Below are positions 6,543-15,413 of a stretch of 64,000 nucleotides of DNA, in pieces; positions within the stretch are counted from its first letter, which is position 1; each line of letters begins with the position of its first letter. A model generated the notes under the pieces. It was given only the letters and a program-made list of their open reading frames with translations, was not told the origin of the DNA and searched no databases. Location of the stretch: contig CANPWB010000001.1 in NCBI GenBank assembly GCA_947581925.1, positions 62,001 to 126,000 of the forward strand, in the 5' to 3' direction. The stretch is from an uncultured Clostridia bacterium. Lineage in GTDB: Bacteria; Bacillota; Clostridia; Christensenellales; CAG-917. Both the position numbers and the translations under genes were made by a program.

Positions 6543-9389
6543 ATGAAGAAAAGGCAACTTGCACTTATGCTGGTTTTGGTCGGATGCGTTCTTTCGCTGA
6601 CGTTAGGGCTTACTGCGTGTGCGAAAACCGAACAACCCTCCGAAGAAGAACCGGACACTACGACGCCGTTCGCGGCGCTTGAAAGCGCGTTTGATAATGC
6701 GCTCGATGAAGAAGGCGATCTTTATTTGCCCGTTTCGATCGGGTTCGAAGCATTCGGAGCGACCGAGCCTTTAAAAGGCGAGTTTAGTCTGCATCTCAAC
6801 AAAGAGGCGTCCGAAGCAGGCGAGTATGCTGACGCTTTCAAACTTAGATTTGACGTGGATATTTCCGAGTTTCCGCTCATTTCGGACATCGCCGACACAC
6901 TGACTCTGCGCTATCCGGGCGACGGACTGTTGCTCGTTATGCTTTGCAGCCATTCTAACGGCAAAGAAGTAGATCTTGTGACGTACCCTGTCGACCTCGG
7001 CTCCGCACTAAAAATTCTTCAAAGCGTCAATTTTGACGATTCCGAACAACTTTACGACATTCTCGAGGGGTTGATCACTGTCAACAAGGACGCAGACGGG
7101 TTTACGGCGTCTCTGAACAGCGCCACCGTCAAATTGATGAATTCCGCCTACAAAGGAATTCTTTCAAAACTAGAGACCACCATTTCGGACGATCGCGGTA
7201 TGGTACGTTCGCTGTTTGAGGCGACGTTTACGGGCGTTTCCGTCAAACTCACGGGCGTCGACATGATCTCCGCGATCGACGTTGCAATCGAAGGCGAGCC
7301 TCCCGTCAACGTCACCAAGGGAGAAAAATTCGACGTGAGTTTCGACATCGGCTTGCTCTCATCCTCGGGTATGCTCACAGGAGCGTTTGAGGGAGATATG
7401 CAACTGCGTCTTACCCCTGCCGCAATTTGGTCAAAGGACTATTTTGCGATCGCCGAGGCGGGGCTTCATCTCGACCTTACGCCCGCAGGTACAATATTGG
7501 GAATGGTTTCGAGGCTTGCGCCGGCAGGGAGCTTGCCCGAATTTGTCAACCCCACACTCAGCAGTCTGGACGTCTACTATACGGGCGACGGCGTGTTGAC
7601 GCTTGCTCTCAACAATACGGCAGAAGATCCCGTCACGGCAGAAGATCCCGTCACGGCAGAAGATCCCGTCACGGCAGAATATCCCGTCTTTGTCACGCAG
7701 GTAGATCTTAAGACGGTACAAATGCCAGAACTGCCCGAAGATGTGACATCTTCACTGCTCGCCGAGTTCAGATTCGAAAAGCAGGCGAAAGGGTATCTCT
7801 TCGCACTGGGCGACCCCATTGTACATACTGTAGACGAAGCGTATCAAGGGCTTGTCACAAAGGCAAAAGACTACATCACGCAATCCGCAGGCACTTTTGG
7901 AGCGATCGCGGGCGCACTAATCGAAAAGATGATTGGCGCAACGATCGATGACATCGAATTCTTCATCGGCACCGACGAAGAGGACAATTTGACGCTTGAC
8001 TTTGCGGTGAAGGGCGTGCCCGTTTTCGACGCGGAGGACGATTATTATCAAAGGCGGCTTCTCTCTCTCACGCTCACCCACGGCGGGGAACTCACCGAAG
8101 AGGAAAGTAAGGCGCTTCTTGCGGGCAAGGATGAGGTCGCTCAACTTATGAAAAACGCGGAGACGGCGGCGGGATATACGGATAGAATACAAGACCTCGT
8201 CGACAATATGGACCTCACCGAGAGCGGTAAGGACGCATATCTCCAAAAGGTAAAAGAATTGATCAAAGAAATAAACGGTCTGCCCGCAAACGTACGCAGT
8301 TTGATTTCGAATACATCATATTTGGCGGATACGAATTACAACGACGATACGCTTGCAAAGCTTCTCGTCATGCATGAGCTGTACTCTGCGCGGGCAAAGG
8401 CATTTGAAGATCTGCTTCCCGCGGAGGACAACTACGAAGGTTTCGAGGGGTGGGACGCGCTCAACGCGCTTTACGACAGCGAGGACACGACTCATCGAAA
8501 TGATTTGGGTATCACCGTCCCCGCCATCAAGGACAGCCCTGCCATACAGAAGGCGGTCGGCGAAGATCGCGTCAAAGCATTTGTTGAGGCAAGAGACAAA
8601 TATGAAACCACTATAGTACAAAGCTTGAGAGAACGCATAACTAAGAACACGGAGAAATATAAAGACGTGACCGCGGACGTGACCGCGGACGCGACCGCGC
8701 GCGATGAACTGCTCGCTCTGCTTCAAGATTATTTGGAGGTCAAGCCCATATATGAGGCGCTCTCGGAAGAGAAGAGAAAGGAGCTCTCGGAAGAGTACAA
8801 CGCTTATATGGCGCTTGCCTACACCAAAAATTTCGATGGTTTGAAGCAAGCGTATGAGGCTGTCAAAACCAAGATGCAAGCTCTGACGCAAAATGCCGCC
8901 GCCACTGTAGATAATCTGTTGGAAATCATGAAAGAGCTTGTTCCGGTGTACGAGTGGAAATCCGGCATGGACTATTGGCAAAAAAGGGATGGCGAAGAAA
9001 AGCCTTGGTTAAATTGGCTGAGCAATGTCCCTTCTCAATATAACGAACGATCGCAGGAAATAAGCGGGTTGGATTCCGAAGTCCACCTTAAGGGAAATAC
9101 GACGAATGAACTTGTCGACGCCTTAAAGGATAAGATAGCGACGGCGCTGAAGGCTTTGAATGGCGAGCGTCAAACCTATGTAAAAGGCGATGGCTACGAC
9201 TTTACAGGTTTGTCGGACGGCGAGACACTGCTTGAAAAGCTTCACGAATGGCGTTATTTCATCAACAGAGTTCTTCCGAATGCGGTAAAAGCGGAATTCC
9301 GCAAAGACCAAGACCTTAAAGATATTGTAGGCGGCATCGCGGCATATGAAAACGCGCTTTCCGAATATCTCGCCTCTCAAGGCGAATAA
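6543..9389 (+). CDS. Large lipoprotein of unknown function (948 aa)
   Basis: The start is the ATG at 6543 with AAAGGAGGACACT; the ORF-track start at 6516 has no SD. An N-terminal signal with lipobox LTAC predicts a surface lipoprotein. The first ~480 residues are beta-rich (alternating hydrophobic, 'LSLHL'-type strands). The rest is charged and helical, possibly coiled coil, with 'TEEESKALLAGKDEVAQLMKN'-like segments. Four tandem 'TAEDPV' hexapeptides (18-bp DNA repeat, ~7618-7689) and a 12-bp GACCGCGGACGT repeat (~8668) are slippage-prone. I do not recognise a family. It stands alone between the two copies of a direct repeat and has its own strong hairpin at the 3' end. Confidence 0.85.
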   Translation: MKKRQLALMLVLVGCVLSLTLGLTACAKTEQPSEEEPDTTTPFAALESAFDNALDEEGDLYLPVSIGFEAFGATEPLKGEFSLHLNKEASEAGEYADAFKLRFDVDISEFPLISDIADTLTLRYPGDGLLLVMLCSHSNGKEVDLVTYPVDLGSALKILQSVNFDDSEQLYDILEGLITVNKDADGFTASLNSATVKLMNSAYKGILSKLETTISDDRGMVRSLFEATFTGVSVKLTGVDMISAIDVAIEGEPPVNVTKGEKFDVSFDIGLLSSSGMLTGAFEGDMQLRLTPAAIWSKDYFAIAEAGLHLDLTPAGTILGMVSRLAPAGSLPEFVNPTLSSLDVYYTGDGVLTLALNNTAEDPVTAEDPVTAEDPVTAEYPVFVTQVDLKTVQMPELPEDVTSSLLAEFRFEKQAKGYLFALGDPIVHTVDEAYQGLVTKAKDYITQSAGTFGAIAGALIEKMIGATIDDIEFFIGTDEEDNLTLDFAVKGVPVFDAEDDYYQRRLLSLTLTHGGELTEEESKALLAGKDEVAQLMKNAETAAGYTDRIQDLVDNMDLTESGKDAYLQKVKELIKEINGLPANVRSLISNTSYLADTNYNDDTLAKLLVMHELYSARAKAFEDLLPAEDNYEGFEGWDALNALYDSEDTTHRNDLGITVPAIKDSPAIQKAVGEDRVKAFVEARDKYETTIVQSLRERITKNTEKYKDVTADVTADATARDELLALLQDYLEVKPIYEALSEEKRKELSEEYNAYMALAYTKNFDGLKQAYEAVKTKMQALTQNAAATVDNLLEIMKELVPVYEWKSGMDYWQKRDGEEKPWLNWLSNVPSQYNERSQEISGLDSEVHLKGNTTNELVDALKDKIATALKALNGERQTYVKGDGYDFTGLSDGETLLEKLHEWRYFINRVLPNAVKAEFRKDQDLKDIVGGIAAYENALSEYLASQGE
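7618..7689 (+). repeat. 18-bp tandem repeat coding TAEDPV x4
   Basis: Three identical copies of ACGGCAGAAGATCCCGTC and a fourth with one change (GAATAT). The repeat is in frame, so copy-number change would alter a linker without a frameshift. Confidence 0.9.
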
Positions 9390-9420
9390 GCAACAAAAAA
9401 ACCGTCCATTTCAAATCGAA

Positions 9421-9446
9421 GAGGGACCCCCGAAAGGGGGTCCCTC
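9421..9446 (+). terminator. Strong hairpin after the lipoprotein gene
   Basis: GAGGGACCCCC-GAAA-GGGGGTCCCTC, a perfect 11-bp stem with a GNRA tetraloop, 31 bp after the stop. The T-run is poor, so it may also protect the mRNA 3' end. Confidence 0.6.
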
Positions 9447-9520
9447 GTTGCGGTTTGCAAGGGCGCGTATCATTTTTCAAATGGCGTGCGCTTGACTTTT
9501 AAAAGAAAAATTATTTTAAT

Positions 9521-9607
9521 GTTTTGAGTTGCGCCTTTGCGCGTTTCACGGCGGCGCGCATTATGAAACCCGTGTATCTGCCGTTGCGAAGATAACAATT
9601 TATTTCA
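9521..9607 (+). repeat. ~85-bp direct repeat, right copy
   Basis: GTTTTGAGTTGCGCCTTTGC and following sequence match 6223-6309 along most of the length, with scattered substitutions and small indels near the right end. Confidence 0.75.
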
Positions 9608-9639
9608 TGAAAAAGGGAGTAAAATGCGCACTTGGGGTC

Positions 9640-9837
9640 GCGGGCTTTGCCCGCTTTTTTTTACTAACGCTTGAGGAAAAGATTGCGGGATCCCCATAAA
9701 ATCGCTGCGCAATTTTATGGGGTGCAGACCCGCCCTCACTGCGTTCGTGTGTATATCTCGCTCGCTCCGCGGGGTCACTCGGACAGAGTGACGTTAAGCT
9801 AGGACAAGCGCTGTTATCCGTTTGCTCAAAGGATAAC
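9640..9837. repeat. Mosaic intergenic repeat, copy R1
   Basis: Contains a GGATCCCCATAAAATCGC/GCGCAATTTTATGGGG hairpin (9688-9722, module F), the 'CCCGCCCTCACTGCG' joint and 'CGCTCGCTCCGCGGGG...CTCGGACAG' (module E). Read from the 3' end of the leftward DUF2461 gene, modules come in the order E then F, as at other gene ends in this window. Confidence 0.7.
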
Positions 9838-10506
9838 TTACTTGGTGAGTTCGGCGGTGAGGAGAAGGTTGTAGAATGGGGCGACGGAGGAGAATTGGGT
9901 CGCGAGGTAGGAGGGCAGGGCAGGGCTCATGAGCAGGTCGTAGTCCGTGCTGTCCGCGCTTACGCCTATATTCGAGCGGCAGAGCAGGACTTGCGCTTCG
10001 GGCGGGTAGGCGTCATATTTGGACGTCTTGAGTACGTCGCCGTACACCTCGAACACGGGCGTGTTTTTGAGTGCGTCGCGGGCGGCGATATACTCCGCGG
10101 AGTTTTGCGTGATGAGGCGGCGGAAGTTTTTCATCGCGGACGGGGACGCTTGATAATAGCCGCACCCAAATGAGAATTTGTATGGCGAGACCTCGAAATA
10201 GTAGCCGGGCAAGCCCTCGTACATCTTCTTGTCGCGCGCGAATATCGCCCAGCAGTGGTCGCGATATCTGTATCCGTCCGTGGCGTAGCGCATGTCGCGG
10301 TATATGCGGGAGATGCTCCTGTCCACCTTTGGGTCGCAGATGAGTTGGCTGTCTATGGCTTTGAGCGTGGGCGTGAGAGCGACGACAAGCTCCTTGAATG
10401 GCTTCACCAAAAACTCCTCGTAGTCAGCCTTGTGATCCTTGTACCACTGAGGGGAGTTTTCCTTGTGATTGAAATATAGGAAATCGAGTGTGCGCTGTGT
10501 GAACAT
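9838..10506 (-). CDS. DUF2461 family protein
   Basis: The 222-aa product matches the DUF2461/TIGR02453 family at full length: 'TLDFLYFNHKENSPQWYKDHK', 'DRSISRIYRDMRYATDGYRYRDHCWAIF' and 'GYYFEVSPYKFSFGCGYYQ' are the diagnostic blocks. The function is not established; there are no membrane segments. It is separated by 77 bp from the upstream TetR gene in the same direction. Confidence 0.88.
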   Translation of the reverse strand: MFTQRTLDFLYFNHKENSPQWYKDHKADYEEFLVKPFKELVVALTPTLKAIDSQLICDPKVDRSISRIYRDMRYATDGYRYRDHCWAIFARDKKMYEGLPGYYFEVSPYKFSFGCGYYQASPSAMKNFRRLITQNSAEYIAARDALKNTPVFEVYGDVLKTSKYDAYPPEAQVLLCRSNIGVSADSTDYDLLMSPALPSYLATQFSSVAPFYNLLLTAELTK

Positions 10507-10583
10507 AATGTTTATTTTTTCAAAATGCGGCGTTTATAGCGATAGTTTTGCACTTTAAACCCGCCTTTTTGCGAATTAACGTT

Positions 10584-11183
10584 TTAGACGAAAAGCGAGA
10601 CGAGGGTGTTTTCGACTATGTTGCGCATAGCGGCGTAGTCTATGTAGGGATGGTGGTCGAAAACATACTCGTGCGAGAAGGATTGCACGACGTCCATCGC
10701 GAAGTGCACGCGCTCGTTGAGGTGGGGCGCGTCAAGTCCGAGGCTTGCAAGTTTGCCCGCTATTTGCAGGGTGATGTCGTCCTCAAGCTGTATGAAACGC
10801 GCGTTGACCTCCTCGTCGGAGTGGGACATGCTGTGCAGTGCCTCGTGGATATTGGCGTTTTTTTGATGTATCTGCGTTGCCTTTGTCAGCACTTCGCAAG
10901 CGAAGGCGTGCAGATCTACGGGCGCGCGCAGGTTGTCCATCAGCTCGAGCACGGGCGAGAACGCCTTCTCCACATATATGGAGAGCACATCGAGCAAAAT
11001 ATCGCGCTTGTCCTTGAAATAGCCGTAAACTATGCCCGTGGACACCCCCGCGCGCTTTGCTATCTGCGCCGTATTCGTCGAATAGTAGCCCACTTCGCTG
11101 AACAGCTCGTAGCCCGCCTCGACTATCCTGTTTTTCTTTTCGATAGAGCGCTCCTGTTTCGGCTCTCTTATCTCCTTTGCCAT
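10584..11183 (-). CDS. TetR/AcrR-family regulator
   Basis: 199 aa from the ATG at 11183 (GGGGG 5 nt upstream); a GTG 6 nt earlier at 11189 is the alternative start. The N-terminal helix-turn-helix is clear: 'KNRIVEAGYELFSEVGYYSTNTAQIAKRAGVSTGIVYGYFKDKRDIL'. The C-terminal ligand-binding helices ('HALHSMSHSDEEV'-type) are unassigned. It could regulate the DUF2461 gene or itself; no divergent efflux gene is present. Confidence 0.93.
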   Translation of the reverse strand: MAKEIREPKQERSIEKKNRIVEAGYELFSEVGYYSTNTAQIAKRAGVSTGIVYGYFKDKRDILLDVLSIYVEKAFSPVLELMDNLRAPVDLHAFACEVLTKATQIHQKNANIHEALHSMSHSDEEVNARFIQLEDDITLQIAGKLASLGLDAPHLNERVHFAMDVVQSFSHEYVFDHHPYIDYAAMRNIVENTLVSLFV

Positions 11184-11189
11184 GTTCAC

Positions 11190-11589
11190 CCCCGCGCCTA
11201 AAAGCGTGACGCCATATTTTATGGATTATTTATTTATCAAGATAATATTATTGTTTATAAATAGGGCAAGCGTGTATCTCCCCCCCGCGAAATCATCTTG
11301 CCATTACAGTTTGCACCCCTGCGGACGATAGTAGCGCATTTTGTCCGCCGCGGCGATATACTTAAAGCGGATAATGTATATAAATAGGGTGTACGCCGCC
11401 CGAGGACGCTTTCAGTATACAGTATTTTCCGCGGTTTTGCAAGGCGAAAATAAAAATGTGAAAAAAATTTCGGATTTTTTGCGTAAATCGATTGACTTGT
11501 CTATTTTAGAGTGCTATTATCATATCGCTAAAACGTGAAATAAATTTCATATTCTCCGCATAAGATGAATATGGAAAGAGGAGAGACAA
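11190..11589. other. Intergenic region upstream of the feo operon
   Basis: Nothing is recognisable from 11190 to about 11480 apart from a C7 tract near 11281. The feo promoter occupies the right end. Confidence 0.6.
11492..11531 (+). promoter_or_regulatory. feo operon promoter with overlapping dyad
   Basis: TTGACT (11492-11497), 17 bp, TATTAT (11515-11520). TTTTAGAG and CGCTAAAA form an imperfect inverted repeat straddling the -10, well placed for an iron-dependent repressor (Fur or DtxR/IdeR class). The sequence does not decide which. Confidence 0.6.
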
Positions 11590-11802
11590 ATGCCGCTTAT
11601 TGTTGCGCCGATAGGAAAAGAGCTGAGGATCGTCAGAATATTGACCGACGAAAAGACGAAAAAGCATCTTGAGAATTTGGGTATCACGATATCCTCCAAG
11701 ATCAGCATCATTTCTCAGAGCGGAGGGAGCACCATCTGTATGGTAAAGGACGGAAGGTTGGCTCTTGACAAAAACATCGCGACAAAAATACTTGTGGCAT
11801 AA
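11590..11802 (+). CDS. feoA: FeoA-type ferrous iron transport protein A
   Basis: This 70-aa SH3-like protein has the FeoA layout 'GKELRIVRI...KTKKHLENLGI...KISIISQSGGSTICMVKDGRLALDKNIATKI'. It is typical FeoA length and cytosolic and is thought to act on FeoB. AGAGGAGAGAC precedes its ATG. It is the first gene of feoA-feoA-feoB-Cys-rich protein, 11 bp before a second FeoA. Confidence 0.93.
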   Translation: MPLIVAPIGKELRIVRILTDEKTKKHLENLGITISSKISIISQSGGSTICMVKDGRLALDKNIATKILVA

Positions 11803-11813
11803 AGGAGTAAACA

Positions 11814-12179
11814 ATGCTTAAACTGTTCAAAAAGAAGGAACAGCCCGCACCTGAGGTCAAACCGTTGAGCGGGGAACTTGTCACCGTGACAATGTCTCTC
11901 GACAATTTTGAAATCGGGCAATCGGGCGTCATCAAGAGCATAGGCGGCGACGGAAAGATAAGGCGTCGCCTGTTCGATATGGGCGTGACTCCGGGCGCGG
12001 AGGTGTATCTTCGCAAGAGAGCGCCCCTCGGCGACCCCATAGAGGTCACCATACGCGACTATGAGCTTACGCTGAGAAAGACGGAGGCGGCGGTCGTCAT
12101 GCTCGAGACAAATGTCCAAAAGAGCGCGGACGGTAAGGCAGAGGGCGCTTCAAATGCCTCGGAGGTGAAGGATGCTTAA
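11814..12179 (+). CDS. feoA: Second FeoA-domain protein with N- and C-terminal extensions
   Basis: The 121-aa product has a FeoA core at ~32-100: 'FEIGQSGVIKSIGGDGKIRRRLFDMGVTPG' and 'GDPIEVTIRDYELTLRKTEA'. It adds a lysine/proline-rich N-terminus and a ~20-residue polar tail. Its end overlaps the feoB start by 8 bp, implying translational coupling. Two tandem FeoA proteins are common in Clostridia. Confidence 0.92.
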   Translation: MLKLFKKKEQPAPEVKPLSGELVTVTMSLDNFEIGQSGVIKSIGGDGKIRRRLFDMGVTPGAEVYLRKRAPLGDPIEVTIRDYELTLRKTEAAVVMLETNVQKSADGKAEGASNASEVKDA

Positions 12180-14931
12180 ATTTGCACTTGCGGGCAACCC
12201 CAACTGCGGCAAAACGACGCTGTTCAATTCGTTGACGGGCTCCACAGCCCACGTCGGCAACTGGCCGGGCGTTACGGTGGACAAGAAGGAGGGCGTGTAC
12301 AAAAAATGCGCCGAGCCCATATCCATCGTCGATCTGCCCGGTATTTATTCGCTCTCGCCGTACACGCCGGAGGAAGTCATATCGAGGAATTATATCCTCG
12401 ATGAGAAACCAGACTGTATCATCAACATCATCGACGCGACCAACCTCGAGCGCAACCTCTATCTCACAACGCAGATAATGGAAATTGACGTGCCCATGGT
12501 CATCGCTCTCAACATGATGGACGCGGTGGAGAAAAACGGCGACAAGATAGACCCCACCAAGCTTGAGGCGCAGATAGGGCTTCCCGTCGTAGCTATTTCC
12601 GCGCTCAAGGAGAAAGGGCTCGACGAGCTTATGCAGCGCGCCTACGAGGTGAGCAAACAGCCCAGAAAAGGCGCGACGGTGCTGAGCGATACCAAGCTTA
12701 TGCACTTGATACGCGACTGCCAGATAGCGCTTGAAGGGCAGAAAGTGGAAAATTCGCTCTTCCACGCTATAAAGCTTGTGGAACTTGACGAGATAGAAGT
12801 CGCTATGCACCCCGACAGCGCCAAGATGGTGGAGGAGTTCAAGCATACATTCAACGACGACACCTTCGGCAGCGATTTCGAGGCGATAGTCGCGGACAGC
12901 AGATACAAATATATATCCAAAAATTACTCGGGCGCGCTTGAGCGCAAAAAGCACTCGGACGGCGCGGACGGAGAGTCGGGCAAACTGTCCGTCTCCGACA
13001 AGGTGGACAGAGTACTCACGCACAAGATTTGGGGCATACCCATCTTCATCGTCGTACTGTTCTTCATCTTCCACTTGACATTCTCCGAGGACCTGCTTTG
13101 GATAGGCGCGGGCGGAGCATTCGATAAGGACGTATTCGCCTACGACGCGCAGGGCAATGCGATTACGGAATTTTACGACGCGGAGGGAAATATCCTCGAC
13201 AGCCTTCTCGACGAGAGCGGAGAGCAAGTCGCGCTTTACGACAAGAACCACAACGCATACGACGTCTTTTATGACGAGGACGGCAACGAGGCGGAGCTTG
13301 TAATAGACGAGGACGGCGCGCTCGCCGAGCTTGAGATAGTGCCGTACGCCTACGCCACAAAGAATGGCGGCAATCCGATAAAGACATTCTACGACAAGGA
13401 CGGGAATGAGCTTACGTCGCTCGTGGACGGCGAGGGCAATTTGCTTGAGCTGTACGACGAGGATGGCAAAAAATACGAGCATTTCTACAATTTGGACGGC
13501 TACGAAGTCAATATCGTCGTGGACGAAGAGACGGGCGAGTTTGCGGACGTAGAGTTTGTCAGCGGCATAGACGAGTACCTCTCGGAAATATCCGTGCATA
13601 CATTCTTCGGCTACGAAGAGGGCGTGTATTCGCCGGGCGTGATACTGCAAAGCACTCTCACCGTGCTCACCGACCTCATCAGCGTAAGCGTCGCCGAGGG
13701 GCTCAAGACTGCGGCGCCGTGGGTGAGCGGACTTATCGTGGACGGCATATTGGGAGGCTTGTTCGCAGTGCTCAGTTTTCTGCCGCAGATACTCTTGCTC
13801 TTCTTGTTCTTCTCAATACTCGAGGACAGCGGCTATATGGCGCGCGTGGCGTTCATTCTGGACAGGATCTTCCGCCGCTTCGGGCTTAGCGGCAGGGCGT
13901 TTATGCCTATGATAATGGGCTTCGGTTGCTCCGTGCCCGCGATGATAAACACCCGCACTCTCGCCGACCAAAACGAGCGCACCTCGACGATACGCGTCAT
14001 ACCGTTTTTCAGCTGCGGTGCGAAGTTGCCCATACTCACGGCGATAGCGGGCGGGCTTGTGCGGCAATTCGGGATCGCGAACGCAGACCTCATCACATAC
14101 GGCATGTATCTGCTTGGCATAGTGACGGCGATATGCTGCGTGTTGCTCATGCGCAATACGACTATGAAGGGCGACGTTCCGCCGTTCATTATGGAGCTGC
14201 CCGCATACCACGCGCCTCAATTCAAAAACCTAATGCTGCACCTTTGGGATAAGACAAAACACTTCGTCAAAAAGGCGTTCACTATCATACTGCTCTCCAC
14301 GATATTCATTTGGTTTATAAGCCACTTCAGCTGGAATTGGCAATATCTTGATGACTCCGAGATGGGCGGCAGCATACTTGCGGGACTTGGCAGCATAATA
14401 AGACCGTTGTTTACTCCGCTAGGCTTCGGCAGCCAGCTTAACGCGCAGTGGGGCTGGGTGTTCGTCGTCGCGGCGATAACGGGACTCATCGCAAAGGAGA
14501 ACGTCATCGCTACATTCGGGACTTTGGCGGCTTGTATTTCAAGCGCGTTCGTCGCGGACGAGGCGCTTGAGGGCGTGGACAGCGTGGTGCAGATGATATC
14601 CGCAACGGGCATAACCGCCCCCGCGCTCATAGCGTTCATCGCGTTCAATATGCTCACGATACCGTGCTTCGCGGCGGTCGCTACGGCAAAGGCGGAGTCC
14701 CCCTCCAAGAGCTCCTTCAGATGGACGCTTGTATTCTGGGTGGCGACGTCGTACATCGTCTCGACAATGATATACGTCATCGGCAGCTGGTGGTGGACGG
14801 TGTTCATCTTCGCGGCTCTGTGGGCGGCGGTCATCGCCCTCATAGTGCTCAACAACAAGGGCAAGATAGACATAAAAGGTTTCTTCGACGACCTCAAAGC
14901 GAAGTTGCATCTGAATCGTAAAAAGGCGTGA
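12172..14931 (+). CDS. feoB: FeoB ferrous iron transporter with large extracellular insert
   Basis: The N-terminal G domain has GNPNCGKT (8-15), 'HVGNWPGVTVDKKEG', 'DLPGIYSLSPYTPEE' and NMMD (GTP specificity). The membrane domain carries the gate-like 'FGCSVPAMINTRTL' and 'PFFSCGAKLPILTAIAG' motifs and a second Gate half near the C-terminus, so it should be functional. It is unusually long (919 aa) because roughly residues 315-475, after the first membrane helix ('GIPIFIVVLFFIFHLTF'), are an acidic repeat insert with units such as 'YDAEGN', 'YDEDGN', 'YDKDGNE' and 'YDEDGKK'. By topology this insert should lie outside the membrane. The Cys-rich partner gene follows at once. Confidence 0.95.
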   Translation: MLKFALAGNPNCGKTTLFNSLTGSTAHVGNWPGVTVDKKEGVYKKCAEPISIVDLPGIYSLSPYTPEEVISRNYILDEKPDCIINIIDATNLERNLYLTTQIMEIDVPMVIALNMMDAVEKNGDKIDPTKLEAQIGLPVVAISALKEKGLDELMQRAYEVSKQPRKGATVLSDTKLMHLIRDCQIALEGQKVENSLFHAIKLVELDEIEVAMHPDSAKMVEEFKHTFNDDTFGSDFEAIVADSRYKYISKNYSGALERKKHSDGADGESGKLSVSDKVDRVLTHKIWGIPIFIVVLFFIFHLTFSEDLLWIGAGGAFDKDVFAYDAQGNAITEFYDAEGNILDSLLDESGEQVALYDKNHNAYDVFYDEDGNEAELVIDEDGALAELEIVPYAYATKNGGNPIKTFYDKDGNELTSLVDGEGNLLELYDEDGKKYEHFYNLDGYEVNIVVDEETGEFADVEFVSGIDEYLSEISVHTFFGYEEGVYSPGVILQSTLTVLTDLISVSVAEGLKTAAPWVSGLIVDGILGGLFAVLSFLPQILLLFLFFSILEDSGYMARVAFILDRIFRRFGLSGRAFMPMIMGFGCSVPAMINTRTLADQNERTSTIRVIPFFSCGAKLPILTAIAGGLVRQFGIANADLITYGMYLLGIVTAICCVLLMRNTTMKGDVPPFIMELPAYHAPQFKNLMLHLWDKTKHFVKKAFTIILLSTIFIWFISHFSWNWQYLDDSEMGGSILAGLGSIIRPLFTPLGFGSQLNAQWGWVFVVAAITGLIAKENVIATFGTLAACISSAFVADEALEGVDSVVQMISATGITAPALIAFIAFNMLTIPCFAAVATAKAESPSKSSFRWTLVFWVATSYIVSTMIYVIGSWWWTVFIFAALWAAVIALIVLNNKGKIDIKGFFDDLKAKLHLNRKKA

Positions 14932-14933
14932 AT

Positions 14934-15197
14934 ATGGGACCTATCGAAATAACCGTCATAGTGCTTGTCGCTGCATTCGTGGTCGCGATGGCGATCGCGA
15001 TGATAGTGAGAAAGCTCAAAGGCAAACCCTCTCTCGGCTCGGACTGCGGTTGCTGTCCATACAGCAGCAATTGTCATGGCGCGTGCAAGGGCGGAAAAGA
15101 GGACGTCTCGGACATAGTTGCCGAGGCGAAGGCTAGGCAGGCGCAAAGGCGAGATCCTCAAACCGAGGACGGCACTATAGGCGGCGGGGAGCAATAA
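14934..15197 (+). CDS. FeoB-associated Cys-rich membrane protein
   Basis: 87 aa from the ATG at 14934; a GTG at 14928 overlaps the feoB stop and is the alternative. One N-terminal membrane helix ('ITVIVLVAAFVVAMAIAMIV') is followed by 'DCGCCPYSSNCHGACKGG', the cysteine cluster of the FeoB-associated family, and a polar tail. Its position after feoB is the usual one. It probably supports Fe(II) uptake; the exact role is unknown. Confidence 0.9.
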   Translation: MGPIEITVIVLVAAFVVAMAIAMIVRKLKGKPSLGSDCGCCPYSSNCHGACKGGKEDVSDIVAEAKARQAQRRDPQTEDGTIGGGEQ

Positions 15198-15245
15198 AAA
15201 CAGAATGTTCGGTGCAACACCCGACGGTATACTCTCTCTTTTAGC

Positions 15246-15280
15246 AACGAAAAGCGCAGAATGTCTGCGCTTTTCGTTTT
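15246..15280 (+). terminator. feo operon terminator
   Basis: AACGAAAAGCGCAG...CTGCGCTTTTCGTT stem followed by TTT, 49 bp after the last feo gene. Confidence 0.85.
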
Positions 15281-15348
15281 AAACCGATAAAAAGCGGGCA
15301 ACGGCGCGGGGAAGAGATAAAAAACTTTTGAAAAAAGCTTTTTTTTTC

Positions 15349-15377
15349 TTGAAATGTTTGGTAGTATAGTATATAAG
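15349..15377 (+). promoter_or_regulatory. Promoter of the class II aldolase-like gene
   Basis: TTGAAA (15349-15354), 17 bp, TATAAG (15372-15377). Confidence 0.55.
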
Positions 15378-15413
15378 CAATAATTAGTCGGGCGTATGCC
15401 CGCAGGAGTGTAT

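Noticed and set aside
12097-13650. 517-aa minus-strand ORF
   Set aside because: Shadow of feoB; biased codon use makes long antisense frames common here (also 41050-42582, 52647-54233, 58221-59864).
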